Source: Nocardia mikamii NBRC 108933
GTDB lineage: Bacteria > Actinomycetota > Actinomycetes > Mycobacteriales > Mycobacteriaceae
DNA: 64,000 nt
Direction of reading: 5' to 3'
Assembly: GCF_001613505.1 (NCBI RefSeq)
Contig: NZ_BDCM01000013.1
Location: 651,610-715,609, forward strand
Each line of letters begins with the position of its first letter. Positions within the stretch are counted from its first letter, which is position 1. Of this stretch, positions 53,609 to 62,219 are shown piece by piece. The notes under the pieces were generated by a model. It was given only the letters and a program-made list of their open reading frames with translations. It had not been told where the DNA came from and made no database searches. The translations under genes were made by a program, and so were the position numbers.

Positions 53609-53661
53609 CGTCGAATTCCTTTCGGTGCGGGCGTCGTTGCCCGAAACAACCGGTCTCGTGC

Positions 53662-54753
53662 TCACAGGTCGAGTTCGAGAGTGTCGCCCGCCGCGCGCGA
53701 GACGCAGGTGAGCATGGTGGTCTCGCGTTCGGCGGGACTCAGCCGCCGATCGCGATGGTCGACGGCGCCGGCATGCACGGTCACCGCGCATGTGCCGCAG
53801 AATCCCTGCCGGCACGAATAGGCGACGTCGGGCAGGACCCGGCCGATGGCCGCCAGGGCCGACTCGTCGGCGGCCACGTCCACGATGTGACCGCTGCGGC
53901 GCAACCGGATCCGGAACGGGCTGCCCTGCTGCACGGGCAGCGGCGAGAAACGTTCGGTGTGGACCGAGACGGTCGGCTCGTGGGCGGCGTCGGTGTCCAG
54001 CGCGGCGGCCATCAGCGGGGGCGGACCGCAGACGTAGATCGCGGTGCCGCGCGGGACGTCGGCCAGAATCAGATCGAGGTCGGCGATACCGAATTCGTCG
54101 TCGGGCCGGACCTCGAGCCGTCCCCCACGATGGGCCGACAGCTCGTCGAGGAATGGCATCGTCGACCGGCTGCGGCCGAGATAGACCAGCCGCCAATCGA
54201 TTCCGCGCCGTTCGGCGTCGGCCACCATCGGCAGCAAGGGCGTGATGCCGATGCCACCGGCCACGAAGATGTAGTGCGGGGCATCGATATAACCGAACGC
54301 GTTGCGCGGCCCGCGCACGCGCAACCGGTCCCCCACCGCCACGTCGCGATGGATCTCGTCGGATCCACCGCCGCCGTCGGGCAGGTGGCGCACGGCGATG
54401 CGATAGCTCCCGCGATCGGCCGGGTCACCGTTGAGCGAATACTGTCGCTGGCGCCCGGAGGGCAGGAGCACGTCGATGTGCGCACCCGGCACCCAGCGCG
54501 GCAACTGCCCGCCGTAGGGCGCGACCAAAGTCAGCACCACCACGTCTTCCGCCTGCGTCTCGCGCCGGGCGACGATCAGCTCACGTTCGAAACCACTGCG
54601 CCGCACCGGATTCGGCCGAGACAGCACCTCGATCGGCGATTCCGTGGTGACGCCGCGGCGATACAGATCGAACACCGCGCCGACCGCCCGCAGCGGCAGC
54701 GACGGCCGATACTGCGGCCGGTCGGCGGCGACCGGGTCCGCCACCGCCGTCAT
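53662..54753 (-). CDS. Ferredoxin reductase-type oxidoreductase with C-terminal 2Fe-2S domain
   Basis: 363 residues from ATG 54753, overlapping the stop of the upstream gene (ATGA). Flavin domain with RQYSLNGDPADRGSYRIAV, NAD(P) domain VAGGIGITPLLPMV and VYLGRSRSTMPF, ICVCGPPPLM-like YVCGPPPLMAAAL, then the plant-type ferredoxin cluster SCRQGFCGTCAV with the last Cys in MLTC. It is the phthalate-dioxygenase-reductase/VanB arrangement and should deliver electrons to an oxygenase or to the diiron-like protein coded upstream. Confidence 0.92.
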   Translation of the reverse strand: MTAVADPVAADRPQYRPSLPLRAVGAVFDLYRRGVTTESPIEVLSRPNPVRRSGFERELIVARRETQAEDVVVLTLVAPYGGQLPRWVPGAHIDVLLPSGRQRQYSLNGDPADRGSYRIAVRHLPDGGGGSDEIHRDVAVGDRLRVRGPRNAFGYIDAPHYIFVAGGIGITPLLPMVADAERRGIDWRLVYLGRSRSTMPFLDELSAHRGGRLEVRPDDEFGIADLDLILADVPRGTAIYVCGPPPLMAAALDTDAAHEPTVSVHTERFSPLPVQQGSPFRIRLRRSGHIVDVAADESALAAIGRVLPDVAYSCRQGFCGTCAVTVHAGAVDHRDRRLSPAERETTMLTCVSRAAGDTLELDL

Positions 54754-55625
54754 CGCCGGCCCTCGCGCGCCGCCGGCGACTGCGCGAGATACCGCAGCGC
54801 GTTGTCCATACTGCCGAGCTGGGAGGGATGGAATCCGGGCCGCAGATAGCGCGGGATCTCGGTCAGGAAGGTCGACATGCGCGGCACCACGCCGCGGGCG
54901 GAGGCGCTGAGGAACTGCAACGGCCAGAATCGTCCCTTGCGGGGGTCGGGATCCTTGCCGAACAGATAGCCGCCGGCGACCACGAACAGCACCAGCAGCG
55001 ACGAACTGGCCAGCACGGCCGTGCGGGCCTTGCGCAGATATCCGCCGTCGACGTGCATGTACGCGTCGTAGACCACGCTGCGGTGTTCGACCTCCTCCGC
55101 GCCGTGCCAGCGAATCAGGTCCAGCATCGCCGGATGCATGTTCTTGGCCTCGAGTACGTCGTTGGTGAGCAGCCATTCGCCGATGACGGCGGTGTAGTGC
55201 TCCATCCCGGCGAACAGGCCCAGCCGCTCGCACAACCACTCGTGTTTGGCGCGGCCGGTGAGGCCGTGATCGCCGAGCATCCGATCGACCAGCCAGGCCA
55301 CCGTCTCCACCATCGGGGCCACGTCGAGTCCGAGCGACTCGAGGTGGCGGCGCGCCTGCGCATGCGAGCTGGCGTGCTGATTCTCCTGGCCGATGAAGCC
55401 CTGCACCTCTTCGCGTAGCCGCTCATCGTCGATATAGGCCAGCGCCTCCGCCAGGGCCGCGGCCATCGCGCGTTCGCCCTCCGGGAGAACCAGGTGCATC
55501 ACGTTGATGATGTGGGTCGCCATGACCTCGCCCGGAATGTAGTGCATGGGGACGGAGTCGAAATCGAATCGCACATCGCGGGCCCTGATCGCGTGGGCTT
55601 GGTCGTCGTAGACCGAGGTGTTCAT
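54750..55625 (-). CDS. Metal-dependent hydrolase family (PF10118), diiron ferritin-like
   Basis: 291 residues from ATG 55625 (AAGGA upstream; frame open to 55679). Conserved metal-binding helices: GFIGQENQHASSHAQARRHL, GLFAGMEHYTAVIGEW and IRWHGAEEVEHRSVVYDAYMH, giving Glu/His sets like a ferritin-type diiron site. One hydrophobic segment (AVLASSSLLVLFVVAGGYLFG). Although the family is named a predicted hydrolase, the pairing with an Fe-S reductase fits an oxygen-using diiron enzyme; that is inference. First gene of the operon, opposite a TetR gene. Confidence 0.8.
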   Translation of the reverse strand: MNTSVYDDQAHAIRARDVRFDFDSVPMHYIPGEVMATHIINVMHLVLPEGERAMAAALAEALAYIDDERLREEVQGFIGQENQHASSHAQARRHLESLGLDVAPMVETVAWLVDRMLGDHGLTGRAKHEWLCERLGLFAGMEHYTAVIGEWLLTNDVLEAKNMHPAMLDLIRWHGAEEVEHRSVVYDAYMHVDGGYLRKARTAVLASSSLLVLFVVAGGYLFGKDPDPRKGRFWPLQFLSASARGVVPRMSTFLTEIPRYLRPGFHPSQLGSMDNALRYLAQSPAAREGRR

Positions 55626-55667
55626 GGCGCGTCCTTGCGGGTGGTCGAAGCGATGCTCCGACCGTAA

Positions 55668-55707
55668 TGTTGACATCAATGGATGTCAACAGCACTCGAT
55701 GTCAACA
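55668..55707. promoter_or_regulatory. TetR operator: perfect palindrome plus extra half-site
   Basis: TGTTGACATC (55668-55677) and GATGTCAACA (55682-55691) form a perfect 10-base-arm palindrome around AATG. A further half-site GATGTCAACA lies at 55698-55707. It is placed between the divergent PF10118 operon and the TetR gene. Confidence 0.88.
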
Positions 55708-55744
55708 CATCGCCCCGTCGCCGCCCCCCGGTAGCATCACGGCC

Positions 55745-56407
55745 ATGGCCGACTCGCCGCACACTCCGAAAACGGGCAGCCGCCCCTGGCGTGGGCGCGA
55801 ACCGGCCGATCGCATCGCCGCACGTCGCGAACGGCTGCTGCAGGCCGGTTACGAGCTCATGGCCGGCGCCGGCGCGGCCGAGACCTCGATGCGCGGAGTA
55901 TGCCGACAGGCCGGGCTCACCGAACGTTATTTCTACGAGAGTTTCGCCAATCTCGACGATTTGATGACCACCGTCCTCGAGAACACCGTCGAACAGTGCC
56001 GGGATCGGCTGCTCGCCGCGCTGGCCGACGCCCCCGAGGACCGGGACCTGCTGTTCGGTCACGTGGTGCGCGCGTTCACCGATTTCCTCACCGAGGACCC
56101 CCGGCGCGGGCGCATCCTGTTCGTCGAATCGATCGCCACCCCGGCACTGACCCGGCGCGGCAGCGAACTGGTCGCGGTGATCACCGGGCCGATCGCATCG
56201 GTGATCGCCGCCGACGACACCGACACCCCCGCCCCCGACGAGACCGACGCGACGCTCAACGCGATGGCCATCTTCGGCGCGCTCGCCTATTGCTACCGCC
56301 CGTATCTGATCGGCGACATCACCATCGATCGGGAGCGGTTCGACAACCACGCCGCCGCGATCATCCGGCAGCTCAGCACCGTGCGCTCGGCGCCGGTCCT
56401 GCGCTGA
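55745..56407 (+). CDS. TetR family transcriptional regulator
   Basis: 220 residues from ATG 55745. TetR_N: RRERLLQAGYELMAGAGAAETSMRGVCRQAGLTERYFYESFANLDDLMTTVLE; the recognition helix is LTERYFYESF. It faces the PF10118/reductase/monooxygenase/SDR operon across a perfect palindrome and is the likely repressor of that operon and itself. The cyp51 gene downstream (142 bases) may be read from its own promoter. Confidence 0.92.
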   Translation: MADSPHTPKTGSRPWRGREPADRIAARRERLLQAGYELMAGAGAAETSMRGVCRQAGLTERYFYESFANLDDLMTTVLENTVEQCRDRLLAALADAPEDRDLLFGHVVRAFTDFLTEDPRRGRILFVESIATPALTRRGSELVAVITGPIASVIAADDTDTPAPDETDATLNAMAIFGALAYCYRPYLIGDITIDRERFDNHAAAIIRQLSTVRSAPVLR

Positions 56408-56548
56408 GCACCAGCACCCGAAATCCGTCCCGCACACCGGTCCGGCACTGCCCGAAACAGCGCCGGACCTTGCCTCGCCCACCCTTCCGTAGTACCGTCC
56501 AGACACGTGTCCATCACGGATGGATCCGGAAATGCGGAAGGATTTCTC

Positions 56549-57898
56549 ATGACGTTGGTCAAGCCGCGGCAGGTCTCCGGCGGCGAACACGAGCACGGCC
56601 ACCTCGAAGAGTTCCGCACCGATCCGATCGCGCTGATGCGGCGGGTGCGCTCCGAATGCGGCGATGTGGGCTCGTTCCGGCTGGCCGACAAGGACGTCAT
56701 TCTGCTCTCGGGCGCCGAGGCGAACGAATTCTTCTTCCGCGCGGCCGACGAGGATCTCGACCAGGGCGCCGCCTACCCGTTCATGAAGCCGATCTTCGGT
56801 GACGGCGTGGTCTTCGACGCCAGCCCCGAGCGCCGCAAGGAAATGCTGCACAACCAGGCCCTGCGCGGTGACTTCATGCGCGGGCACGCCGAAACCATCG
56901 CGCACGAGGTGCACCGCATCCTCGAAGGCTGGGGCGACGAGGGCGAAATCGACCTGCTCGAGTTCTTCGCCGAGCTGACCATCTACACCTCCTCGGCCTG
57001 TCTGATCGGCAAGAAGTTCCGGGAGGAACTCGACGAGCGGTTCGCGCACCTGTACCACGAACTCGAACGCGGCACCGACGCGCTGTGCTACGTCGACCCC
57101 TATGCGCCCATCGAAAGCTTCCGCCGCCGCGACGAGGCGCGCGCGAAGCTGGTCGAACTGGTCCAGGAGATCATGAACGGCCGCATCGCGAATCCGCCGC
57201 AGGGCAAAGAGGATCGCGACATGCTCGACGTGCTGGTGTCGATCCGCGACGAACAGGGCGAACTGCGGTTCTCCGCCAGCGAGATCACCGGCATCTTCAT
57301 CTCGATGATGTTCGCCGGTCACCACACCACCTCCGGCACCGCGGCCTGGACCACCATCGAACTGCTGCGCAATCCCGAGGTGCTGGCCCGGGTCGTCGGC
57401 GAACTCGACGAGCTCTACGCCGACGGCCAGGACGTGAGTTTCCATGCGCTGCGCCAGATTCCGCAGCTCGAGGCGACGTTGAAGGAGACGCTGCGGCTGC
57501 ATCCGCCGCTGATCATCCTGATGCGCGTGGCGCGCGGCGAATTCGAGGTGTGCGGGCACAGCATCGCACCGGGTGATCTGGTCGCGACCACACCGGCGGT
57601 CTCCAACCGGATCGCGGAGGACTTCCCCGAGCCCGACCGCTTCGATCCGGGCCGCTACGTCGATCCCAACCAGGCGGATCTGGTGAACCGCTGGACCTGG
57701 ATCCCGTTCGGCGCCGGACGGCATCGCTGCGTCGGCCAGGCGTTCGCCCTCATGCAGTTGAAGGCGATCTTCTCGATCCTGTTGCGGGACTGGGAATTCG
57801 AGATGGCGCAGCCCTCCGACAGCTACCGCAACGACCACTCCAAGATGGTGGTGCAGTTGCAGCAGCCGTGCACCGTCCGGTACCGGCGGCGCGGGTGA
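56549..57898 (+). CDS. cyp51: Sterol 14-alpha-demethylase, cytochrome P450 CYP51
   Basis: 449 residues from ATG 56549 (GGAAGGA upstream). It matches M. tuberculosis CYP51 through most of its length as I remember it: VSGGEHEHGHLEEFRTDPI, FMKPIFGDGVVFDASPERRK, I-helix MMFAGHHTTSGTAAW, ETLRLHPPLIILMRVA (ExxR) and the haem loop WIPFGAGRHRCVGQAFA. CYP51 removes the 14-alpha methyl of lanosterol-type sterols. The bacterium lacks visible sterol synthesis here, so the natural substrate is open. Its stop overlaps the start of the SDR gene. Confidence 0.96.
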   Translation: MTLVKPRQVSGGEHEHGHLEEFRTDPIALMRRVRSECGDVGSFRLADKDVILLSGAEANEFFFRAADEDLDQGAAYPFMKPIFGDGVVFDASPERRKEMLHNQALRGDFMRGHAETIAHEVHRILEGWGDEGEIDLLEFFAELTIYTSSACLIGKKFREELDERFAHLYHELERGTDALCYVDPYAPIESFRRRDEARAKLVELVQEIMNGRIANPPQGKEDRDMLDVLVSIRDEQGELRFSASEITGIFISMMFAGHHTTSGTAAWTTIELLRNPEVLARVVGELDELYADGQDVSFHALRQIPQLEATLKETLRLHPPLIILMRVARGEFEVCGHSIAPGDLVATTPAVSNRIAEDFPEPDRFDPGRYVDPNQADLVNRWTWIPFGAGRHRCVGQAFALMQLKAIFSILLRDWEFEMAQPSDSYRNDHSKMVVQLQQPCTVRYRRRG

Positions 57899-58728
57899 GC
57901 ACCGGACTGCCGGGGACCGTGGTCGCCGTCACCGGCGGCGCGCGGGGTATCGGCTATTCGATCGCCGAACACCTGCGCGACGCCGGTGCGCGGGTGGCGC
58001 TCGGCGATATCGATGCCGACGCTGTCGCCGAGGCCGGATCGCGGCTCGGCGCCGCGGCCGCTCTGACGCTCGACGTGACCGACCCCGAATCGTTCGCGGA
58101 CTTCCTCGCGGCGGTCGAGACCGCGGCCGGCCCCGTCGACGTCCTGATCAACAACGCCGGCATCATGCCCGTCGGCCGCTTCACCGACGAATCCGACACC
58201 ATCACCCGCCGTATCCTCGAGGTCAACGTCCTCGGGGTCATGAACGGCACCAAAGCCGCACTGCCACAGATGCTTTCGCGCGGGCGCGGCCATATCGTGA
58301 ATATCGCGTCGCTGGCCGGGGAGAATCCCACCCCCGGCATGGCGACCTACTGTGCGAGTAAACAGGCCGTCCTCGGCTTCACCGAGGCCATGCGGCTGGA
58401 ATGCCGGGGCAGCGGAGTGCACTTCTCGGCGGTGTTGCCGACCTTCACCCGCACCGAACTGATCGCCGGAACCAAGGCGCCGATGGGCCTGCTGGCCGAA
58501 CCCGAGGATGTCGCCCGGGCGGTGGTGCGGCTGATCGCGCGCCCGCGGCGACGGGTCACCGTCACCCGGCTGGCCGGGGTGGCGATGGCATTCAACAAGC
58601 TCACGCCGCGCGCATTCGGTGAATTCACCGCCCGCCGCATGGGCGTGCACCGCATATTCACCGACGAGGTCGATCGAGCCGCCCGCGCGGACTACGACCG
58701 GCGGGTCGGCAACACGCCGGAAGGCTGA
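57895..58728 (+). CDS. Short-chain dehydrogenase/reductase
   Basis: 277 residues from GTG 57895, overlapping the cyp51 stop (GTGA), so co-translated with it. SDR motifs: VVAVTGGARGIGYSIAEHL, VLINNAGIMPVG, IVNIASLAGENPTPG and YCASKQAVLGFTEAM. The mycobacterial cyp51 operon also carries an SDR gene (Rv0765c, by memory). It could oxidise the CYP51 product or a steroid alcohol. Confidence 0.92.
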   Translation: MSTGLPGTVVAVTGGARGIGYSIAEHLRDAGARVALGDIDADAVAEAGSRLGAAAALTLDVTDPESFADFLAAVETAAGPVDVLINNAGIMPVGRFTDESDTITRRILEVNVLGVMNGTKAALPQMLSRGRGHIVNIASLAGENPTPGMATYCASKQAVLGFTEAMRLECRGSGVHFSAVLPTFTRTELIAGTKAPMGLLAEPEDVARAVVRLIARPRRRVTVTRLAGVAMAFNKLTPRAFGEFTARRMGVHRIFTDEVDRAARADYDRRVGNTPEG

Positions 58729-58827
58729 AGCCGCAGAATTCGGCCGCCGCCGGATACGCTTCGAAACGGCGTACGCCCTGGTCATCGCCCGGAAATCGGG
58801 TGAATATCCCGGCGTGCGCCATTCGAT

Positions 58828-58876
58828 GTCTTTCGAGAGCCGCACCGAGTCTTTTGAGAACCGCACCAACGGGTAC
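58828..58876. promoter_or_regulatory. Tandem 21-base repeat and SigF-like promoter before the sigma factor gene
   Basis: GTCTTTCGAGAGCCGCACC (58828-58846) is repeated as GTCTTTTGAGAACCGCACC (58849-58867), 17 of 19 identical, period 21. GGGTAC at 58871-58876 lies 16 bases after the GTCTTT of the second copy, resembling the SigF/SigB pattern (GTTT, then GGGTAT). This suggests an autoregulated promoter 41 bases before the ATG. Confidence 0.55.
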
Positions 58877-58916
58877 CCGGTCTGGGTCGGATTCAGTTGG
58901 AAGCGAGGTATCTCGA

Positions 58917-59729
58917 ATGACACATGAACCGATCGCCCGTCGTGCCGAAACCGCCGCACGCCACGGTGCCAACAGTTATGACAACATCGAACCCTGGTTC
59001 GAGAAACTGGCCGCTCTGGATCATGCCGATCCGCATCGGGAGTCGGTCCGAGCGGAAATCATCGAACTCTGCCTGCCGCTGGCCGAGCATATCGCTCGGA
59101 AATTCTCCGGCCGCGGCGAGACGTTCGACGATCTGCATCAGGTGGCGAGGCTCGGTCTCGTCCTGGCCGTCGATCGATTCGATCCAGCGCGAGGAAATTC
59201 TTTTCTCTCCTTCGCCGTGCCGACCGTGATGGGCGAGGTTCGCCGTCACTTCCGCGACTACACCTGGTCGACCCGGGTTCCGCGCGCCGTCAAGGAATTG
59301 TGGCTGCGCGTCGGTCCGACGACCGAACATCTGGCTCACGAACTCGGACGCATGCCCACGGCCCGCGAGCTGTCCGAAGCCCTCGACGTCGACGGTCCGC
59401 AGGTCGTGCAGGCCATGATCGCCGGCAACGCCTACCAGCCGAATTCCATCGACGCCGTCGTCGACGCCGACGACGGCGCGATCATGGACAAGCTCGGCGC
59501 CGAGGAGCAGTGCTACCAACTGACCGAGGACGCGATGGCGGTGCGCCCGCTCATCGACGCGCTGCCCACCAGGGAACGCAGAATTCTGATCATGCGCTTC
59601 GTCGAATCCAAGACGCAGAACCAGATCGCCGAGAAACTGCAGATCTCTCAGATGCACGTCTCCCGCATTCTGTCGCGCACACTGAAAAGTCTTCGGCAGC
59701 AGGCACTCTGCGAGCCACAGCCGACCTAG
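58917..59729 (+). CDS. SigB/SigF/SigG family RNA polymerase sigma factor
   Basis: 270 residues from ATG 58917. Region 2 (IELCLPLAEHIARKFSGRGETFDDLHQVARLGLVLAVDRFDPARGNSFLSFAVPTVMGEVRRHFRD), region 3 (LAHELGRMPTARELSEALD) and region 4 (LPTRERRILIMRFVESKTQNQIAEKLQISQMHVSRIL) are all present, shown here by short parts of each. This is the group 3 stress/sporulation type. No anti-sigma gene is adjacent. The genes around it (YdeI-like small protein, CsbD, DUF6328) are typical of a general stress regulon. Confidence 0.93.
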   Translation: MTHEPIARRAETAARHGANSYDNIEPWFEKLAALDHADPHRESVRAEIIELCLPLAEHIARKFSGRGETFDDLHQVARLGLVLAVDRFDPARGNSFLSFAVPTVMGEVRRHFRDYTWSTRVPRAVKELWLRVGPTTEHLAHELGRMPTARELSEALDVDGPQVVQAMIAGNAYQPNSIDAVVDADDGAIMDKLGAEEQCYQLTEDAMAVRPLIDALPTRERRILIMRFVESKTQNQIAEKLQISQMHVSRILSRTLKSLRQQALCEPQPT

Positions 59730-59768
59730 GGAACGACCCGTCCATCCACCCGACCGAAAGGTGTAGTC

Positions 59769-60092
59769 ATGCCCAAGGAATGGTCTGCCAAAGAAGAACG
59801 TCAATACGAACATGTGAAGTCCTCGGCCCGGAAACGGGGTGCGAGCAAAGGCCGCGCGGAGGAGATCGGCGCACGGACGGTCAACAAGAATCGTGCGCAG
59901 GAAGGCAAAACCCGTACCGCCAGCCGCAGTTCCACCAACGATATGTCGCCGCAGCGCCGCGGCGGCCAGCGGTCCGGCAAGGGTTCGCAGGGCCCGACCC
60001 GCGATCAGCTCTACAACGAAGCGCGCCAACGCAATATCAAGGGCCGCTCGAAGATGACCAAGAAACAGCTCGCCAACGCGCTGGGCCGGTAA
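59769..60092 (+). CDS. Small basic protein annotated in relatives as plasmid stabilisation protein
   Basis: 107 residues, strongly basic: MPKEWSAKEERQYEHVKSSA at the start and a C-terminal SAP/Rho_N-like helix pair (TRDQLYNEARQRNIKGRSKM). The last 35 residues look like a nucleic-acid-binding motif. In actinobacteria it often lies near SigF-type stress genes. The name plasmid stabilisation is inherited from databases and has no support here. A terminator follows at 60156. Confidence 0.85.
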   Translation: MPKEWSAKEERQYEHVKSSARKRGASKGRAEEIGARTVNKNRAQEGKTRTASRSSTNDMSPQRRGGQRSGKGSQGPTRDQLYNEARQRNIKGRSKMTKKQLANALGR

Positions 60093-60155
60093 TTCCGGGA
60101 CGATCCGATCTCCCGTCGCCAATCCGATTCCCGCGCAACACGATTATCGTAGGAA

Positions 60156-60198
60156 GAAGAAAGGGTGCCCGGCCGATACGGCCGGGCACCCTTTCTTC
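60156..60198. terminator. Bidirectional intrinsic terminator with 19-base arms
   Basis: GAAGAAAGGGTGCCCGGCC (60156-60174) pairs perfectly with GGCCGGGCACCCTTTCTTC (60180-60198) around GATAC. The A-rich left and T-rich right edges give U-tracts on both strands, between convergent genes. Confidence 0.93.
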
Positions 60199-60216
60199 GG
60201 GTTCCTCACGTCGCCG

Positions 60217-60534
60217 TCAGGAGCCGCCGTTGTCCTGGTAGGCCTGCTGCCGCTTTTCCTCCACACCGGCTTCGGCGCGGTGCTTCTCGGCTTCGGCCTC
60301 CTTCTGGGCGGCCTCGCGCTGCGATTCGGCGCGGCTCTGCTGGGCCTTGCCCTCCTCGCGCAGGTCGTCCTTTCCGAATACCTGGCCGGCGGCTTCCTTG
60401 GCCTTACCCTTCGCGCCTTCCACGACGCCTTCGAGGCCTTCGCGGCCTCCGCCCTTCTCGTGCTCCGACAAGGGATTCACCTCCAACGCGTCGAAATCAC
60501 TGACATCGGGCGCGATACCCGGCGACCCCGGCAC
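60217..60534 (-). CDS. CsbD-like / MGAMgth-type small hydrophilic stress protein
   Basis: 105 residues from GTG 60534, with GGAGGG 7 bases upstream. A CsbD-like core, GAKGKAKEAAGQVFGKDDLREEGKAQQ (about residues 40-66, shown in part), is followed by a long charged helix (SQREAAQKEAEAEKHRAEA). Such proteins are very hydrophilic and belong to general stress regulons. Function at the molecular level is unknown. Confidence 0.83.
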   Translation of the reverse strand: MPGSPGIAPDVSDFDALEVNPLSEHEKGGGREGLEGVVEGAKGKAKEAAGQVFGKDDLREEGKAQQSRAESQREAAQKEAEAEKHRAEAGVEEKRQQAYQDNGGS

Positions 60535-60576
60535 GAAACGCCCTCCGACCGCTATTTCGGGCCGCTGTGGGCGTCC

Positions 60577-61101
60577 TCACCGCGTCTCGCCACCGCGCCG
60601 GCGCTCCCGCCACGGATGGGCGAACCAGGTCAGGAGAAACAGCACCGCGAAGCACACACCGATGACGGTTGCGGCGACCGCACCGGCCACCGTGTCGAAG
60701 ATCAGCACCGCGACTCCGGTGAGCGCGACGCCGAGCAGCGACAGCCCGACCAGCGCGAACGTGTGGGCAGTGTGCACCACGCTGCCGAGGCGATGCTGAC
60801 GGAACAGGATGCGGTGGGCGGCGACCGGCGCGATCAGGAAGACCGTCGCCGCGATCGAGGCGGTCACGACCGCCAGATACAGTCCGCGCATCGGCGTGGA
60901 CAACGTGGTGAACCTGGCCTGGAACGGCAGCGTCAGCAGGAAGCCGGTCAGCAACTGCACGCCCGTCTGCACCACCCGCAATTCCTGAATCAAGCTGGTC
61001 AGATTGCGGTCCAGCTGTTCGGTTTCCGTCTCACCACGGACCTCGCGGTCCCATTCCCGATCGCGGTCTTCCCGGCCGCCGGCGGACTGCGCCTGCTCCA
61101 T
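60577..61101 (-). CDS. DUF6328 family membrane protein
   Basis: 174 residues from ATG 61101. A charged N-terminus (EDRDREWDREVRGETETEQLDRN) precedes the motif LIQELRVVQTGVQLLTGFLLTLPFQARF and four membrane helices (LYLAVVTASIAATVFLIAPVAAH, FALVGLSLLGVALTGVAVL, AVAATVIGVCFAVLFLL). Function unknown. Together with the CsbD-like gene downstream it may be part of the stress set. Confidence 0.87.
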   Translation of the reverse strand: MEQAQSAGGREDRDREWDREVRGETETEQLDRNLTSLIQELRVVQTGVQLLTGFLLTLPFQARFTTLSTPMRGLYLAVVTASIAATVFLIAPVAAHRILFRQHRLGSVVHTAHTFALVGLSLLGVALTGVAVLIFDTVAGAVAATVIGVCFAVLFLLTWFAHPWRERRRGGETR

Positions 61102-61136
61102 CCGACCACCCTATCCCCGGCCCTTCGGCCCGGGTG

Positions 61137-61146
61137 ATCAATAGTT
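61137..61146. promoter_or_regulatory. Candidate AraC half-site (first of two inverted copies)
   Basis: ATCAATAGTT lies 18 bases before the AraC-type gene ATG. The exact inverted copy AACTATTGAT is at 62211-62220, overlapping that gene's stop and preceding choD. The symmetry suggests sites for the AraC-type regulator at both promoters. Confidence 0.4.
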
Positions 61147-61163
61147 TCGGCCATAATGGTGCC

Positions 61164-62219
61164 ATGCACACCGTCGAGGCGCCCGAGGTCCGCACCTGGA
61201 ACTTCCCCCGCGGGATCGCCAGCGTCGCGGTGATGATCGAATTCGCGGCCGAACACGGGGTGGACCGGGCGCGGCTGCTCACCGGATCCGGTATCGGACC
61301 GGCCGCACTCACCGACCCCGGCGCCCAGATCCCGGCCGAGGCCGAACTGGCGGTGGTGCGCAATCTGGTCGCCGAACTCGGCGAGATTCCCGCGCTCGGC
61401 GTCGAGGTCGGGCGGCGGTACCGGCTGAGCACCTTCGGCATCTTCGGCTTCGCCTGCGTCACCAGTCCCACTCTGCGTGAAGCGATTTCGCTGGCGATGC
61501 GCTACTACCGCCTCGGATTCGCCTTCTGCACACCGATCGTCGAGTACCGGCGCGACGATGTGATCGCCTGGATCCATCACGAGCTCATCCCGCCGGATGT
61601 GCAGACCTTCCTCGTGGAACGCGACATCGTCGCCATGCATCGGGTGATGGCCGATCTACTCGGCCACGACTTCTCCTTCGCCCGGATGGAATTCGGTTAC
61701 GACGAACCGCCGTACGCCGACCGGCTCGAGGCTGTGCTCGGCGCGCGGCCGCGGTTCGGGCGCGCGCACACCATGTTCACCGTCGCACCGGAGATCCTCG
61801 CCCAGCCGCTGCCGCAGGCGAATCAGCAGACCTGGGCGGTCTGTATCGCCCAGTGCCGGGATCTGGTGCAACGCCGCAGCGCCCGCACCGGAATCGCGGC
61901 CGAGGTCCGGGAACGGCTGCTGCCCGGCAGCGGCGCGACCGGAATCACCACCCCGCCGCCGATCGAAGCCGTGGCCCGGGAGCTCAACATGAGTGTGCGG
62001 ACGCTGCGCCGCCGCCTCACCGAGGCCGGGACCAGCTATCGGGCGCTGCTCGACGAGGTGCGCCGCGCGCTCGCCCAGGAGATGCTCTCGGGGACGCCGC
62101 TGACCATCGACGACATCGCCATCCGGCTCGGCTACGCGGAGGCGACACCGTTCATCCACGCCTTCAAGCGCTGGACCGGAACCACGCCGGCCGCCTACCG
62201 GCGTGACCGCAACTATTGA
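61164..62219 (+). CDS. AraC family transcriptional regulator
   Basis: 351 residues from ATG 61164 (frame open to 61134). The N-terminal ligand domain is of the Arabinose_bd/OruR type found in lipid-responsive regulators (FPRGIASVAVMIEFAAEHGVDRARLL... FGFACVTSPTLREAISLAMRYYRLGF). The C-terminal HTH_18 domain is IEAVARELNMSVRTLRRRLTEAGTSYRALLDEVRRALAQEML and IAIRLGYAEATPFIHAFKRWTGTTPAAYR. It likely controls the choD gene 83 bases downstream. Confidence 0.92.
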   Translation: MHTVEAPEVRTWNFPRGIASVAVMIEFAAEHGVDRARLLTGSGIGPAALTDPGAQIPAEAELAVVRNLVAELGEIPALGVEVGRRYRLSTFGIFGFACVTSPTLREAISLAMRYYRLGFAFCTPIVEYRRDDVIAWIHHELIPPDVQTFLVERDIVAMHRVMADLLGHDFSFARMEFGYDEPPYADRLEAVLGARPRFGRAHTMFTVAPEILAQPLPQANQQTWAVCIAQCRDLVQRRSARTGIAAEVRERLLPGSGATGITTPPPIEAVARELNMSVRTLRRRLTEAGTSYRALLDEVRRALAQEMLSGTPLTIDDIAIRLGYAEATPFIHAFKRWTGTTPAAYRRDRNY

